Counted from the stretch's first letter, positions 43,748 to 53,516 are shown. The stretch: 64,000 nt of DNA from Actinomycetes bacterium (GCA_023404955.1 JAEXZY010000118.1:1-64000), one strand, 5' to 3'. Translations and numbers: made by a program. The notes: generated from the letters alone by a model not told the origin.

Positions 43748-44218
43748 ATGAAGTTGGCAGAAGCGTTGTCCCGCAGAGCTGCCGCCGCGCGGCGTATCGA
43801 GGCGCTGCGCACGCGGGTGATCGGTAGCGCGAGACATCAAGAGGGAGACACACCCGCTGAGGATCCCGCCGCGCTGCTCGCTGAGGTCGACGGCGCCATC
43901 GACGAGTACGAAGACTTGATTCGCCGTATCAATCGCACCAACTCGGCCACCACCATCGGGCCAGCAGAAACGCTGACCGACGCATTGGCGCGCCGGGACG
44001 CGCTGCGGCTGCGCCACCACGTCCTCAAGTCCGCCGCCGATGCGGCCGCAGGAACCGACCGTGCGGGTTACACACGGCAGCTGCGGTCTGAGCTGAAGAT
44101 GCTGTCGGCGCTGCCGGTCGCGCAGCTACGCGCTGACGCCGACCGCGTCGCCCAGGAACACCGTGAGCTCGATGTTCGTATCCAACAGCGTAACTGGGAG
44201 GTCGATCTGATCGATTAG
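43748..44218 (+). CDS. DIP1984-family protein, 156 aa
   Basis: MKLAEALSRRAAAARRIEAL at the start and YEDLIRRINRTNSATTI in the middle are typical of the DIP1984 family (septicolysin-like, long helical proteins). GAGGGGAG precedes ATG 43748, and the frame upstream is not protein-like. The function is unknown; the family is often found in accessory regions. Confidence 0.8.
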   Translation: MKLAEALSRRAAAARRIEALRTRVIGSARHQEGDTPAEDPAALLAEVDGAIDEYEDLIRRINRTNSATTIGPAETLTDALARRDALRLRHHVLKSAADAAAGTDRAGYTRQLRSELKMLSALPVAQLRADADRVAQEHRELDVRIQQRNWEVDLID

Positions 44219-44481
44219 TCGTGGACTGTTGCAGGTAGTTGTTCTGTTCGAGGCGTGCACAACCCCGCGACCGGCGGGTCAATCCCGGTCACCTGCTGGC
44301 GCGCGAAGGGCAGCGCGTGGGGTTCGACTCCTCACATCACACTGCAGCCCCGCACCGCGCACAGGTAACACCGCACACCGCAGCACTTATCACCGCGTGC
44401 AGATCGACAGACAACGAGGGCGGGCACGGGGCACACCCCACGACACACACCAGCAGAAGACCGCGAAAAATGACCGGGCGG

Positions 44482-44916
44482 TTACCGGGGCAGCCCGTTG
44501 ACTGCTTCGACGACACATGCGCGCTCGCGGGCTGACAACGCGGCGCGAATCCGGTTGGTCAGCCGCGGGATTGTGGCGTCATCTAGCTCGGCCGGCTCCA
44601 CAAGGACGACGCCTCGACCCTCCTCGCCATCCGGCACGGACCGACAGACAGTTTCGTCGACGACTCCGCCGTCGTAGACGAACATCACGGAGTCGCTGCG
44701 ATCACCGCCGTCGGTCTGGTGATCCAGAACCAGCAGCCGCCCGACTGCGATGTCAATGCCCAGTTCCTCCCGGCATTCCCGCGCACACGCGTCCGGGGGT
44801 GTCTCACCCGCTTCGACCGCACCCCCGGGCAGTTCGAGATAGTCGCGGTAGATCACGTCGTACATCACGACCCGTCCGTCGGGGGTGGTGATCAGCGCCC
44901 CGGCGCCCTGCCGCAC
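44482..44916 (-). CDS. NUDIX hydrolase, 144 aa, from an internal GTG
   Basis: A full NUDIX box lies at residues 31-53: GGAVEAGETPPDACARECRE then ELGI. Such enzymes cleave nucleoside diphosphate derivatives. The natural N-terminus appears to be MPKPIVTPEQ from ATG 44967, but a TAA (44935-44937) interrupts it after ten codons; the frame then goes on YAQLARVRQGAGALITT. Restart at GTG 44916 would give an almost whole enzyme. The stop may be a recent mutation. Confidence 0.7.
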   Translation of the reverse strand: MRQGAGALITTPDGRVVMYDVIYRDYLELPGGAVEAGETPPDACARECREELGIDIAVGRLLVLDHQTDGGDRSDSVMFVYDGGVVDETVCRSVPDGEEGRGVVLVEPAELDDATIPRLTNRIRAALSARERACVVEAVNGLPR

Positions 44917-45162
44917 GCGAGCCAGCTGGGCGTATTACTGCTCCGGCGTCACGATCGGCTTGGGCATCGACCCATTATCGAGCACTCCAGACCCTAAGGG
45001 CTCGTCTCCGTTTACGGTGTGGGCGAACGATGATGCCAAAATGCGCCCGAGCGCGGCCACGGGGGGACCGACGGAGCTTCTCGTGCAGGCTGGGACCACC
45101 GGGGGTAGCCAGCATCTTGTCCTTGACCGCGGCGAGGGTGCGCCGACGCGTTGGAGGGCACT

Positions 45163-47046
45163 GTGGCGGCCCGGTACGATGCGGAAATGGCCCGCGAGCG
45201 GCGCGAGCAGATGGGCGTGCAGAGTGCGCAGGACCCGCAGTCGCGGCCCGACCCGTCGCCCTTGCGACTGTCCGAGGTCGCGCTGACTCGTGGCTGGGAG
45301 CGCGACGAGGATCTCGTCGCTGCCTCGCTCGCTGATGTCGTCAGTGGGCTGAATGTGATTGCCGGCGAGGCCATTCCTTTCGCGCGGTTGCCACGCAAAT
45401 GGGGTCGTCACGCCACGCACGTGCAGCGGTGGGCCGACATCGCTGACGAATCCCTGGGGTCACTGCTCGCCCTGCCTGGGATAGGGGAGAGCGCGGTCCG
45501 GGCCCTGATCACCACCGCGCGTGAGTCGGTGCGAGCGGCGCGGACCAGTCCGAGTGCGGAGGAGATCAGCGCCGCCGACGCCGTCGAAGCCCTTCTGAGC
45601 CGCCTCGACGATTTCGACTGCACCGTGCTGGCCGGGCGCCAATGGGCGTGGCACCCCACACCCACGCGCCTCCTCGCGCCCACCCTGGGCTGCTCTGAAG
45701 CGTCCATCTCCCGCAACACCCCTCGCGCGCGCCAGCGCTTCGCTGAGCTGGTCGACGACCCCGCCCACCGCGCCGTCACCCAGCACGCGTCCCACCTACG
45801 CCAGCGCCTCGGCATCTACACCACCCTCGCCGATGCGCAGGACGCGCTCACCAGCATGGGTGTGCCGCCAGCCAGCACGGCCGCCCACGTGCTCCTCGAC
45901 ATCGCCGGACCCTATGTGCTGGACCAGGGCTGGGTGCAGAATAGCGCCGAGGGCGGGAAGTCCCGCGTTGCGGCCGCGATTGACAGCCTCTTCACCGACC
46001 ATCCCGCGGTGCCCCCGCAGCGGCTCATCGACGCGCTCGGCGAGCTCGGAATGCCAACAAAGATCGCCGAGGACTATCTACGCACCCACGAGCGGCTGCG
46101 CCAGATTGGCGGGGTATGTGTGCGGTGGCGCGGGGACACCGTGGCCACCATGATCGAAGACCTCCTGCACGCCCTCGGAGAGCCCGCGACGCCCCAAACG
46201 CTGTTCGCCCTCCTCGAGCCCGGCGCCGCGAAGCTGGCGACGGTGAAAGAAGTGCTGTCCGACGACGATCGATTCGTGCGCGCCTCACGCACCACCTGGG
46301 CGTTAAGAGCCTGGAACCGACCCGTATACCGGGGAATCGCTCGCGCTATCGAAGACTGCATCGACACCCACGGCGGACGGGTCGCCGTCGACACGCTGAC
46401 GACCGAGCTCGTCGCCGCCTACCCCGACATCTCCCCGGAATCCATCGACGCCTACCTATCGACGTGGGCGTTCGTCGCACGCCACGAAATCGTGCGGCGC
46501 CGCGGCCGCGGGGATAGCTGGCCCAAGGTCCCCGACCCACGCACGGTGCGCGGGGTGTTCTGCACCGCCGACGACGAGGTTCGCGTCGTGATCCCCGTCG
46601 ATCACGAGCTGTTGCGCGGCTCCGGTGTGCGGGTGCACCGGGCCGTGGCCGCAGCGGCCAGCGTGCGGCCACGCCAACAGCGCACATTCACCGGCCCGCT
46701 CGGTCGGGTCACGTTGCGCTGGGACGTTTACTCCTCGGCCGGCCCAGACATCGGGTCGCTGCGCGCCTACGCCCAGGCCTCCGATGCCAGTCCGGGCGAC
46801 AGCCTGATCCTCACCCTGCACCCGAGCAGCCGCACGTTCACCACCACGCGGCTGCGCCCCAGCGACCCCGCCCCCGTGCAGCTGCGTACTTTGCTCGGCC
46901 CTGCCGCAGACCGCCCCGTCGAGGCCATGGCTCGAGCACTCGACTGTGCACCCGGCGAGGCCGTCAAAATTCTTCGACGACGCGGCGACACCCTGTGGGC
47001 CGAGCTTATTTCGGCGCACTCCCACGAATCGTTGTCCTCGCGATGA
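45163..47046 (+). CDS. Large HTH-containing protein, 627 aa
   Basis: GGAGG lies five bases before GTG 45163; TTG 45151 is less likely. A helix-hairpin-helix-like LLALPGIGESAVRALITTAR (about 100-120) is followed by sigma-region-4-like helices (WAWHPTPTRLLAPTLGCSEA, then SISRNTPRARQRFAEL). The middle is built of repeated winged-helix-like segments (VPPQRLIDALGELGMPTKIA; TPQTLFALLEPGA). The C-terminal part is beta-rich. It is probably a DNA- or RNA-binding protein. I do not recognise a named family. Confidence 0.7.
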   Translation: MAARYDAEMARERREQMGVQSAQDPQSRPDPSPLRLSEVALTRGWERDEDLVAASLADVVSGLNVIAGEAIPFARLPRKWGRHATHVQRWADIADESLGSLLALPGIGESAVRALITTARESVRAARTSPSAEEISAADAVEALLSRLDDFDCTVLAGRQWAWHPTPTRLLAPTLGCSEASISRNTPRARQRFAELVDDPAHRAVTQHASHLRQRLGIYTTLADAQDALTSMGVPPASTAAHVLLDIAGPYVLDQGWVQNSAEGGKSRVAAAIDSLFTDHPAVPPQRLIDALGELGMPTKIAEDYLRTHERLRQIGGVCVRWRGDTVATMIEDLLHALGEPATPQTLFALLEPGAAKLATVKEVLSDDDRFVRASRTTWALRAWNRPVYRGIARAIEDCIDTHGGRVAVDTLTTELVAAYPDISPESIDAYLSTWAFVARHEIVRRRGRGDSWPKVPDPRTVRGVFCTADDEVRVVIPVDHELLRGSGVRVHRAVAAAASVRPRQQRTFTGPLGRVTLRWDVYSSAGPDIGSLRAYAQASDASPGDSLILTLHPSSRTFTTTRLRPSDPAPVQLRTLLGPAADRPVEAMARALDCAPGEAVKILRRRGDTLWAELISAHSHESLSSR

Positions 47047-47295
47047 CCTCTACCAGCGGCGTGAGTCGACTGCGCCGGCCTAGTTCGCCCGTCGGTGGGG
47101 GAGCGATCGACATTCCCGCCGTGTCGGTTCAAACGCTTGTCAGGGTTCCTTAGCGCCGGTGTCGAGGCCGCGCCACCGGCTCCTGTCCTCGCCGCGTAGT
47201 GGCGTCGGAGCCGAACACCGTTGCCACTCATAGCGTTCCAGATCAGCAGGTGCTTTCGAGGAAGAGTGATGGCCAAGAGAGTCGCTCAGCTGTCA

Positions 47296-47628
47296 CTAGT
47301 GCGGGCAGCAGCGCATCGGGTTGCGGGGGCAGAATGGACGATTCGTCGGGTCTTCCATGGCGGCTCGGTTTGCATCAGCAGGTGGGTTTACGGCGAGAAC
47401 GTGTGATGTGGTCTCAACGTCGATTCTTTCCTTAATCGCGCACCAGTCCGGGCGGGGCTTGCCGGCCCGCAGCACGACTACCGCGACGATGATCGCGGCC
47501 ACCACCACGACCGCGACGGCGGCGGGCACGATCCACCGGTAGGTGAGCCACAGAGTCCGCATCCGGTCGGGCGACTGGATTGAATAGCGTTGCGCCAATT
47601 TGCTTCTGGGCCGCGGCGGCGGAATCAC
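47296..47628 (-). CDS. Small single-pass membrane protein with Cys-rich end, 110 aa
   Basis: GTG 47628 lies 11 bp after the YiaA-like stop; ATG 47562 is an alternative. One transmembrane helix (IVPAAVAVVVVAAIIVAVVV) is followed by an outer segment with four cysteines (DWCAIKE, PFCPRN and a final RCCPH). The pair is on the same strand as the YiaA-like gene and probably co-transcribed. Function unknown. Confidence 0.5.
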   Translation of the reverse strand: MIPPPRPRSKLAQRYSIQSPDRMRTLWLTYRWIVPAAVAVVVVAAIIVAVVVLRAGKPRPDWCAIKERIDVETTSHVLAVNPPADANRAAMEDPTNRPFCPRNPMRCCPH

Positions 47629-47638
47629 TGACTGATCG

Positions 47639-47941
47639 TTAGCTCGAGGCGGCGGTGAACGTGCGCAACGGGTCGTGTTCGTTGAGCAGACGGTCGATAC
47701 GGGCCTCGTCGATGCGGACGCGCACTGTGGACGCTTCCTGCATATCGCGCACGGTCTTGGCAAGGCCGAACGTGCTCGAGACGAGAAACAGCCCGGCCAT
47801 GGCCAGAAACAGGCGCTGCCACATATCCAGAGGCAAATAGCAGATGCCGAACAGCAGGCCCAGGAAGCTGACGCCGAAAGCGATAGCGGACTGGGCGAAA
47901 AACGCGGCGGTGGTCTTTGTCGAGTTCAACGGTGTGCTCAT
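47639..47941 (-). CDS. YiaA/YiaB-like membrane protein, 100 aa
   Basis: Two hydrophobic helices (FFAQSAIAFGVSFLGLLFGI and LFLAMAGLFLVSSTFGLAKT) are followed by a charged tail with RDMQEASTVRVRIDEARIDR. This is the YiaAB two-helix layout. ATG 47941 fits the N-terminus MSTPLNSTKTT; the longer frame to 48136 is not protein-like. Confidence 0.75.
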   Translation of the reverse strand: MSTPLNSTKTTAAFFAQSAIAFGVSFLGLLFGICYLPLDMWQRLFLAMAGLFLVSSTFGLAKTVRDMQEASTVRVRIDEARIDRLLNEHDPLRTFTAASS

Positions 47942-48226
47942 GAGGAAAAGTATCGAGCGCCGCGGCGGGGGGTCCGCGCACCAATCTTGCAAGCCCGGCT
48001 TGCAGACCTCAGGTGCCGCCTGCCCTGACGCCATCACGGCGATGCATGCCCAGACCCGACGATTCGCCGGGCAGGTGCTCGACCACGACGTCATGCTGGT
48101 GCCCACGCTGCTGACACCACCGCCGCCCGGCTGCACGCCATTTTACCCGATAGGGATGCTGGGAAGGCCTGCGCGACAGCGGGTGTGGCGGGATGCCCGG
48201 CGCCTTCGAGCTCTCCCCCCGAAGGG

Positions 48227-48520
48227 TCAGCGGAGCAGCACGGAGGCCATTGACGGGCTGTCGTAAAAAGCCAGCGCCGCGAGAATGAACAGAGTTACCG
48301 CCATAGCGACGATGAGGGGCCAGGAAGTGGTATCGCGTCGCGGCGTCCACAAATAGCCAATGACTGCGATAGCAACCAGGGGCGCCACTTGAGCACCCAG
48401 GGCAATGGAATACACCCAACCACCGGCAAGGAAGGTAGCCACCACACACACCAGGTACAGCCCGAAGGCCGCGAGAATCCCCAGACCGATCAGGCCGGTC
48501 ATCGACAGGGTGCGCTTCAT
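48227..48520 (-). CDS. Small three-helix membrane protein, 97 aa
   Basis: Three hydrophobic segments are visible: LIGLGILAAFGLYLVCVVAT, VAPLVAIAVIGYLW and LIVAMAVTLFILAALAFYD. There are few charged residues, and the family is not recognised. ATG 48520 lies at a clear start. Confidence 0.6.
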   Translation of the reverse strand: MKRTLSMTGLIGLGILAAFGLYLVCVVATFLAGGWVYSIALGAQVAPLVAIAVIGYLWTPRRDTTSWPLIVAMAVTLFILAALAFYDSPSMASVLLR

Positions 48521-48909
48521 GACTGCATGCTAGTGACCACCGACGACATATCGTGGCAGCGCTTCTTACCCTTTGGCCTGCACGACGTGGGTGACGACGT
48601 TGTCGATGTAGGGCTGCTGTCCGTTCTCAATCAGCTTGGCGGGCCGACGCAGGGAACCGCCAGATCGAACGAGGGATGGTGTGGTTGAGAGATGACGGCT
48701 TCGCCAGACTCGTTGTGTAAGGACGTGCGCCGGCGTAGAGGGCGCCGCCTGACTCGGAATGGCCGGCGAGGAGTGCTGCTTTAGCCACGGGGTGCTAAAG
48801 GCTCTAGCTACGCGTTCAGAACCGAGCGCGTAGCCCACACCAGCGCTCCGCTTTGTAGCCTTACTGTCGTGGTTAATGAGCGTGGCGGAGCCGGCCCCTG
48901 GGGCGGGGT
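48521..48909. other. Intergenic region; possible C-terminal gene fragment on minus strand
   Basis: A minus-strand frame ending at 48566 has a protein-like tail (RRPAKLIENGQQPYIDNVVT) with no protein-like start. It may be a remnant of a lost gene. No RNA gene or strong hairpin is seen. Confidence 0.35.
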
Positions 48910-49434
48910 GTGATCCTGGGAGAAGATTGTCTGGGATGGGTACGTGCAGCCGGCTTTTATCCCGTGGTTGCCGATGATGGAGTCGTCCACCTACGTTCCC
49001 AGAAGCAGCCGTCTACTGGGTATTTCATCCGGCGAAGGGGACTGGAGCGGTTCGAGCTCACACAAGACGACGAAGACGCTCGCAGCGAGCGTGGTCTTCT
49101 GTTCGTCGCCGAGGTAGACGTCTTGGAGCACTACCTCGTCGGGCATTTCGCCGACGACATCCGAGAGGACCTTGACCTCCCCCTGCTCGAGCAACCCTGG
49201 CGATCCGCCGACCTCGCTGACGGCTACGACCTCACCGCCGCCGAACGCAGGTACCGGACGCTTCGACGGGTTGGCGGTGTTCCCGTGGCCGCCGCGCCGG
49301 ACGACAGCCTGAGTCTGCTCGCTCTGGTGCCGCTGTCGCACTATCTGGGTTGGTCGATACGCGACCTCAAACAGTCATTCCTCAGCCCCGCTGGCAGCCC
49401 GCTGATGCGCCAGGGTCGCTATAGCCGGCCATAG
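48910..49434 (+). CDS. Imm61-like immunity protein, 174 aa
   Basis: The sequence CLGWVRAAGFYPVVADDGVV, then KQPSTGYFIRRRGLERFELT and DVLEHYLVGHFADDIREDL, resembles the Imm61/TNT-antitoxin-like proteins of mycobacteria. Those neutralise secreted polymorphic toxins such as NADases. No toxin gene lies next to it, so it would be an orphan. The call is by pattern memory. Confidence 0.5.
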   Translation: MILGEDCLGWVRAAGFYPVVADDGVVHLRSQKQPSTGYFIRRRGLERFELTQDDEDARSERGLLFVAEVDVLEHYLVGHFADDIREDLDLPLLEQPWRSADLADGYDLTAAERRYRTLRRVGGVPVAAAPDDSLSLLALVPLSHYLGWSIRDLKQSFLSPAGSPLMRQGRYSRP

Positions 49435-49467
49435 CGGCTGTCACCGTGGGGAGTAGGGCCTGCCGCC

Positions 49468-49719
49468 ATGTGCGTAGCGTCATCGATGTGGAAAAGCAGA
49501 CGGTTCGGTCAGCGCGGGCACGCACCCGAGCCAATGCTGGCAACATTGGGCCCTCCACCCAGCCGCGGAGACTGGGCCACAGAAATCAAGTACGACGGGC
49601 AGCGCGGGATCTGTGTCGTCGAAGACGTGGTGACCATCTTCACGCGAAACGGCGCCGACATCACTTCTCTCGGGGTCGGCGTGTTGCGAATGGTCGAAAA
49701 CCCTACGTCACGGCGCTGA
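49468..49719 (+). pseudogene. N-terminal fragment of an ATP-dependent DNA ligase
   Basis: EPMLATLGPPPSRGDWATEI-KYDGQR contains ligase motif I (E-x-KYDG-x-R, with the adenylated Lys). VVEDVVTIFTRNGADIT follows, as in LigC/LigD-type ligases. The frame ends soon after, and the rest of the nucleotidyltransferase and OB domains is absent. This is a truncated remnant. Confidence 0.65.
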
Positions 49720-49980
49720 CCCTTTGCCTCACCGCCGCAACACGTGTTGTGCACGGCGTCTCCTGCGGATGGCGGGGCCGCGTGCGCGCGGAAACGTCAC
49801 TATTAGTCACGGCTGTGGTCCTGCTTTCGAAGGGATGTCGTCAACATCGCTGCACCAGCGACTTCCGGCCCGGTTTCCCGGTGCTGAGCCCGGTAAACGC
49901 CCGCCCGCGTAAGCCGAACTGCTTGCCGGCTGTGTATTGCTTTTCGGGAGTCAGCCCACACCCCGGCCCTGGAGTCGGGG

Positions 49981-51105
49981 CTACTGCGGATCGGTGTCGG
50001 GATTGGTGTTGTCGGTGGCGGTGCTGTTTTGTTGGGCGTACGCGGCGTCGCGCACGACATCGTCGGTTTCTAATCCCGCGCCCAGCGCGCCGCCCAGGGT
50101 GGCCAACGAGCAGGTCAGCCACGCCAGCTCGGCGTAATCGCCGATGTGGACGGGATGTCCGACAGCGTCGCTGAAGCTGCGCGGCACCACCAGGCAGGCC
50201 GCCCCGATACCGGCGAGCACCAGCAAGACGGCATACAAGGCCGCTACGCCGATCACTACCGTGGCCGTGGTGGCGATGTTGAACAGCACCACCTGTTCCC
50301 GGTTGCGCCGCCCCGGCGCACGCTCCCACAACTCAGCGCCGATGATCAGGGTGGCGACCACCGCGGTGAGGGAGCCGATGGTGGCGCCGGCCAGCCGCAC
50401 CGCGCCGAACGTGTCGGCCAGTCGCCAGATGTCGGAGGTCACCAACGCGAACACGCCGGCGGCCGCGGCCGCGGCCAGTGCCCGCGATAACCGCAGCGTC
50501 AGCCGCCAGGGCTGGTTGGCCCGGACCATGCCGATCAGCAGTCGGATGTTGCCGGTGAGCACCCGGGCGGTGAAGGCATACGGTTGCTCGCCGATGTCGG
50601 TGCCCAGTTCCCGCACCCGCTGCGCGACGTCCTCAGCAGACCCCGCGTCGGTGTGCGTCACGTTCTGGTCGACGCCGAGGAGTTGCTCGACGAGCTGCAC
50701 CATCAGATGTTGGGCGCGGTGGCGCCGTCCCGCGCCGAGCGCGGGCACACACAGCACCGCCACTTGATGCACCGGGTTGGCATGCGCGAGGACCGGACGA
50801 CGGGCGCGGGTGTGCAACGGCAGATCGGTCAGACACACCACCACATCCCAGTCGCGGCGCAACAGCAGCCGCCGGGCCGCACGCACGATGTCCGCGTCGC
50901 TGGCGGGCGCGGCGACGAGCCGATCCTGCTCAACCTCGATGCGCCACGTCGCGCCGGGCAACCGCTGCTCGAGAAGGGACTGAAGACCATCGGCGATCAC
51001 CCGATGCGCCATCTCCATTGATCGGCCCGGGGCGGCAACCACACCAAGCACCACGCACGCAGCTTGCTGCGCCTCACCTGCTGCCGGGCTCACCACCGCT
51101 CCCAC
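49981..51105 (-). CDS. Integral membrane protein with cytoplasmic N-terminal domain, 374 aa
   Basis: The first 190 residues form an alpha/beta domain (VVCLTDLPLHTRARRPVLAH, VAVLCVPALGAG). About five hydrophobic helices follow (LAAAAAAGVFALVTSDIWRL; IGSLTAVVATLIIGAELW; ATTATVVIGVAALYAVLLVL; WLTCSLATLGGALGAGLET). The end is polar. Similar proteins are common in actinobacteria, but no function is known to me. Confidence 0.65.
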   Translation of the reverse strand: MGAVVSPAAGEAQQAACVVLGVVAAPGRSMEMAHRVIADGLQSLLEQRLPGATWRIEVEQDRLVAAPASDADIVRAARRLLLRRDWDVVVCLTDLPLHTRARRPVLAHANPVHQVAVLCVPALGAGRRHRAQHLMVQLVEQLLGVDQNVTHTDAGSAEDVAQRVRELGTDIGEQPYAFTARVLTGNIRLLIGMVRANQPWRLTLRLSRALAAAAAAGVFALVTSDIWRLADTFGAVRLAGATIGSLTAVVATLIIGAELWERAPGRRNREQVVLFNIATTATVVIGVAALYAVLLVLAGIGAACLVVPRSFSDAVGHPVHIGDYAELAWLTCSLATLGGALGAGLETDDVVRDAAYAQQNSTATDNTNPDTDPQ

Positions 51106-51202
51106 CTCAACATCGCTCGGCGGGCACCGCCCTGGGCGCCCTCGTCGAGCAGGAATCTCCAGGTCGACACGACCGATCCGTCGTCGGAGACAGCGGATAC
51201 CT

Positions 51203-51958
51203 TCACCGGTCCATCGGCCAGCAGTGCTGCCCCGCGACGAGACGTTCGAGCCGGTCCAGAACGGATTCGAGCATGTTCTCGAACTCGGTGGCGCTGTGAT
51301 CTGCTGACAGCATCATCTCCAGTCGTTGCAGATGAGGATACTTCGACAGATCACCGCTGGCGCGCCGCTGGTTCAGAACGGTCTGGTCGGGATGCAGGTG
51401 AGCCCCGCGGGCAGAAATCTCCAACAACAGCTGCCCCAGCAGCGACGCGGTGTAGGTGCGGTAGGCCGCGACCGCGGCGACATCGTCGAAACCATAGGAG
51501 ATCAAGGTGTCCAGGAAGGTCTCCATCCAGCGCAGACTCCGCAGCGGGGGACGCACCCACGGCGCCTCCGGCGCTTCGGAGGCCAGCAACGGAAACACCT
51601 GGGGATGATCGAGCGCGATCTGACGGACCCCATGGGCCAGCCGCAGCAGATAGTCCTGCCAGCTGTCGTGTTGGTACCGTGCGGCGAGGTGGTCGGCATG
51701 GAGTCGGTCCACGATATGGTCGACCACCCCGGTCAACAAGTCGCCGCGGCCGCGCACATACCGGTACAGCGCCATTGCTTCCACGCCGCACGCCCCGCCC
51801 AGCCGGCGCATCGTCAATCGGGCCAGGCCGTGCTGATCGATGAAGGTCAGGGCCGCCTCGACGATGACCTCGCGGCTCAGCCCAGACACACTCTGAACAG
51901 CACGATCGTCAGCGTGAGGAGCACCGTCATCGCGCTCGACCACACGCTGGCTGTCCAC
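51203..51958 (-). CDS. TetR-family regulator with TetR_C domain, 251 aa
   Basis: The HTH is SREVIVEAALTFIDQHGLAR, then TMRRLGGACGVEAMALYRYV. The C-terminal domain is the TetR_C type (WQDYLLRLAHGVRQIALDHP, SLRWMETFLDTLISYGFDD). GTG 51958 follows GGAAAGGA; the longer frame to 52204 is not protein-like. A 17-bp palindrome at 52164-52180 is a plausible operator and lies toward the divergent STAS gene. Confidence 0.85.
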   Translation of the reverse strand: MDSQRVVERDDGAPHADDRAVQSVSGLSREVIVEAALTFIDQHGLARLTMRRLGGACGVEAMALYRYVRGRGDLLTGVVDHIVDRLHADHLAARYQHDSWQDYLLRLAHGVRQIALDHPQVFPLLASEAPEAPWVRPPLRSLRWMETFLDTLISYGFDDVAAVAAYRTYTASLLGQLLLEISARGAHLHPDQTVLNQRRASGDLSKYPHLQRLEMMLSADHSATEFENMLESVLDRLERLVAGQHCWPMDR

Positions 51959-52163
51959 AGCCCATCGTCCTTTCCACGCCGGAGCTGCTGCCCCGCCACA
52001 CCTAGGGGGTGAAGTGGCGGCCCTGTCAGACGCACCGGGTCGTCGAACTGCCCGCCTGCCGCGTGACACCCCACCCTGAGCAGTGTAGAGCGGGCCGCGG
52101 TGGGCGCTGAAAAGCGCGGCTGTGTCGGGCAGCCGAACAGTGGCCCGCCCCACACACATTGCC

Positions 52164-52180
52164 TGTTTACACCGTAAACA
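52164..52180. promoter_or_regulatory. TetR-type operator TGTTTAC-N3-GTAAACA
   Basis: The dyad is perfect, with 7-bp arms and a 3-bp centre. It lies between the divergent tetR (start 51958) and STAS (start 52280) genes. A GGGTA word (52187-52191) right after it could be part of a promoter toward the STAS gene. This is inference. Confidence 0.65.
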
Positions 52181-52279
52181 GAGTGGGGGTAGGGTCAGGT
52201 TCACCGGCTTCAGCGCGTAGGGCGGTAACCATCACCGCTAGCCCCGCGCAGCCTGCGCGAGAGAGGGTCGGGACCTCCG

Positions 52280-52738
52280 ATGAACACCTCCGTCTCCACC
52301 TTTTACCCTGGTCTGCGGCTCAGTAAGTGTCTTGCTACCGCACTCATCGATCCGCACAGCATGCTGCGCATCACCGCCGAGCGCGTCGGATCCGCGGTGG
52401 TGGTGCACGCCGGCGGCGAGATCGATGCACGCAACACCACCACCTGGCGATGCGTGCTCGATGAGGTCACGGCCGCCGCGGTCGCTCCCGGCCCGGTCGT
52501 GATCGATCTCGACGGGCTCGATTTCCTGAGTTGTTCGGCGTTCGCGGCGCTCAGCGAGGCCGCCGACCGGTGCCGATCGCAAGGGATCCCGCTGCGTCTG
52601 GTCAGCACCCGATCCGCGGTGGACCGGGTGCTGGCAGCCACCGGCTGGCAGGACCAGTTGCCCGTCTTTGGTGATGTGTGGGCCGCAGTCGATACCGACA
52701 ACACGCCCGCCGCGGCCAGCCTCGACAGCGCCCTCTAA
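52280..52738 (+). CDS. STAS-domain anti-sigma factor antagonist, 152 aa
   Basis: The STAS core is AVVVHAGGEIDARNTTTWRC, VVIDLDGLDFLSCSAFAALS and GIPLRLVSTRSAVDRVLAAT. The segment DFLSCSAF holds the Ser at the usual phosphorylation site, though the common S-G pair is S-A here. Such proteins bind anti-sigma kinases and free stress sigma factors, likely of the SigF type in mycobacteria. The ATG at 52280 leaves a 30-residue extension; a start near 52361 is possible. Confidence 0.8.
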   Translation: MNTSVSTFYPGLRLSKCLATALIDPHSMLRITAERVGSAVVVHAGGEIDARNTTTWRCVLDEVTAAAVAPGPVVIDLDGLDFLSCSAFAALSEAADRCRSQGIPLRLVSTRSAVDRVLAATGWQDQLPVFGDVWAAVDTDNTPAAASLDSAL

Positions 52739-52827
52739 GCGCGACCGGCAGTTCTTGCTGCAGGCAATCCAACGTCTGGGCTCACTCGTGTCCGGCCTCG
52801 CCGCCGGGGGACTTTGTGGAGATCATG

Positions 52828-53352
52828 ATGAAGACAATCGACAGGGGGGAATTGGCAGATCGACGCGTCGATGGCCAGCGCGGTTTCTCCGGCTCCGCGC
52901 GCGGGTTTCCGGTGCCGCAGCTGGGGTCGGTGCGCTTTCTCTTCGATGAGGCGCGGTGGGACTGGTCGCCCACCGTCGCGCATATCCACGGCTACCGACT
53001 GGGAACGACGGCACCCGATACCGGGCAGCTGTTGAGCCACATCCATCCCGATGACCGCAGCCACGTCGAAAGTCTTCTCCAACGGCTATGGCGCACGCCG
53101 CAACCGTTCAGCACCCACCACCGCATCATCGACACCCACAACCGAGTGCACGACGTGGTCGTAATCGGGGCGCCGATCTACCGCAGCGGCGGTGACCGCG
53201 CTGCGGTGGGAATGCAATGCTCCTGCGTTGACCTCACCGCAGCCACTTCCCCCGCCGATGCCGTGCGCGAGCAGCCGCGCAGTACGGCGGAATACGGCTA
53301 CACCGATGATGAGGATCGGCGACGCCGGATCCGCGCCGCCACACGATGCTGA
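52828..53352 (+). CDS. PAS-domain protein lacking an output domain, 174 aa
   Basis: A PAS_3 fold is seen in SVRFLFDEARWDWSPTVAHI, HGYRLGTTAPDTGQLLSHIH and HPDDRSHVESLL, then the strands VHDVVVIGAPIYRSGG. In related mycobacterial proteins this domain is followed by ANTAR. Here the frame ends about 30 residues after the PAS, so the output domain is missing. The GGAG site fits ATG 52828; ATG 52825 is adjacent. Confidence 0.7.
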   Translation: MKTIDRGELADRRVDGQRGFSGSARGFPVPQLGSVRFLFDEARWDWSPTVAHIHGYRLGTTAPDTGQLLSHIHPDDRSHVESLLQRLWRTPQPFSTHHRIIDTHNRVHDVVVIGAPIYRSGGDRAAVGMQCSCVDLTAATSPADAVREQPRSTAEYGYTDDEDRRRRIRAATRC

Positions 53353-53516
53353 CTCCGCGGGCCAGGAGCGAAGAACCCGGTCGTTCACCCCGCCCACCTG
53401 CCGCGGCGACAACGACCGCGCTCCTTGCCCGTCGACAAGGAGCCATCAACTCAGTTCCGCCCGACAGCACCGGCGGTAGACCCGAACCGAACAACCGTCG
53501 AGGAGACCCTTCGCTC

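Noticed and set aside
44317..44335. tRNA T-arm-like sequence GTGGGGTTCGACTCCTCAC
   Set aside because: The T-loop and stem look right, but no matching acceptor strand or D and anticodon arms are found in the 75 bases upstream, so it is not a tRNA gene. It might be a leftover attachment-site fragment.
44401..44481. Rho-independent terminator at the GGGG-CACA-CCCC word after the NUDIX gene
   Set aside because: The stem is only four pairs long with no T-run, too weak to call.
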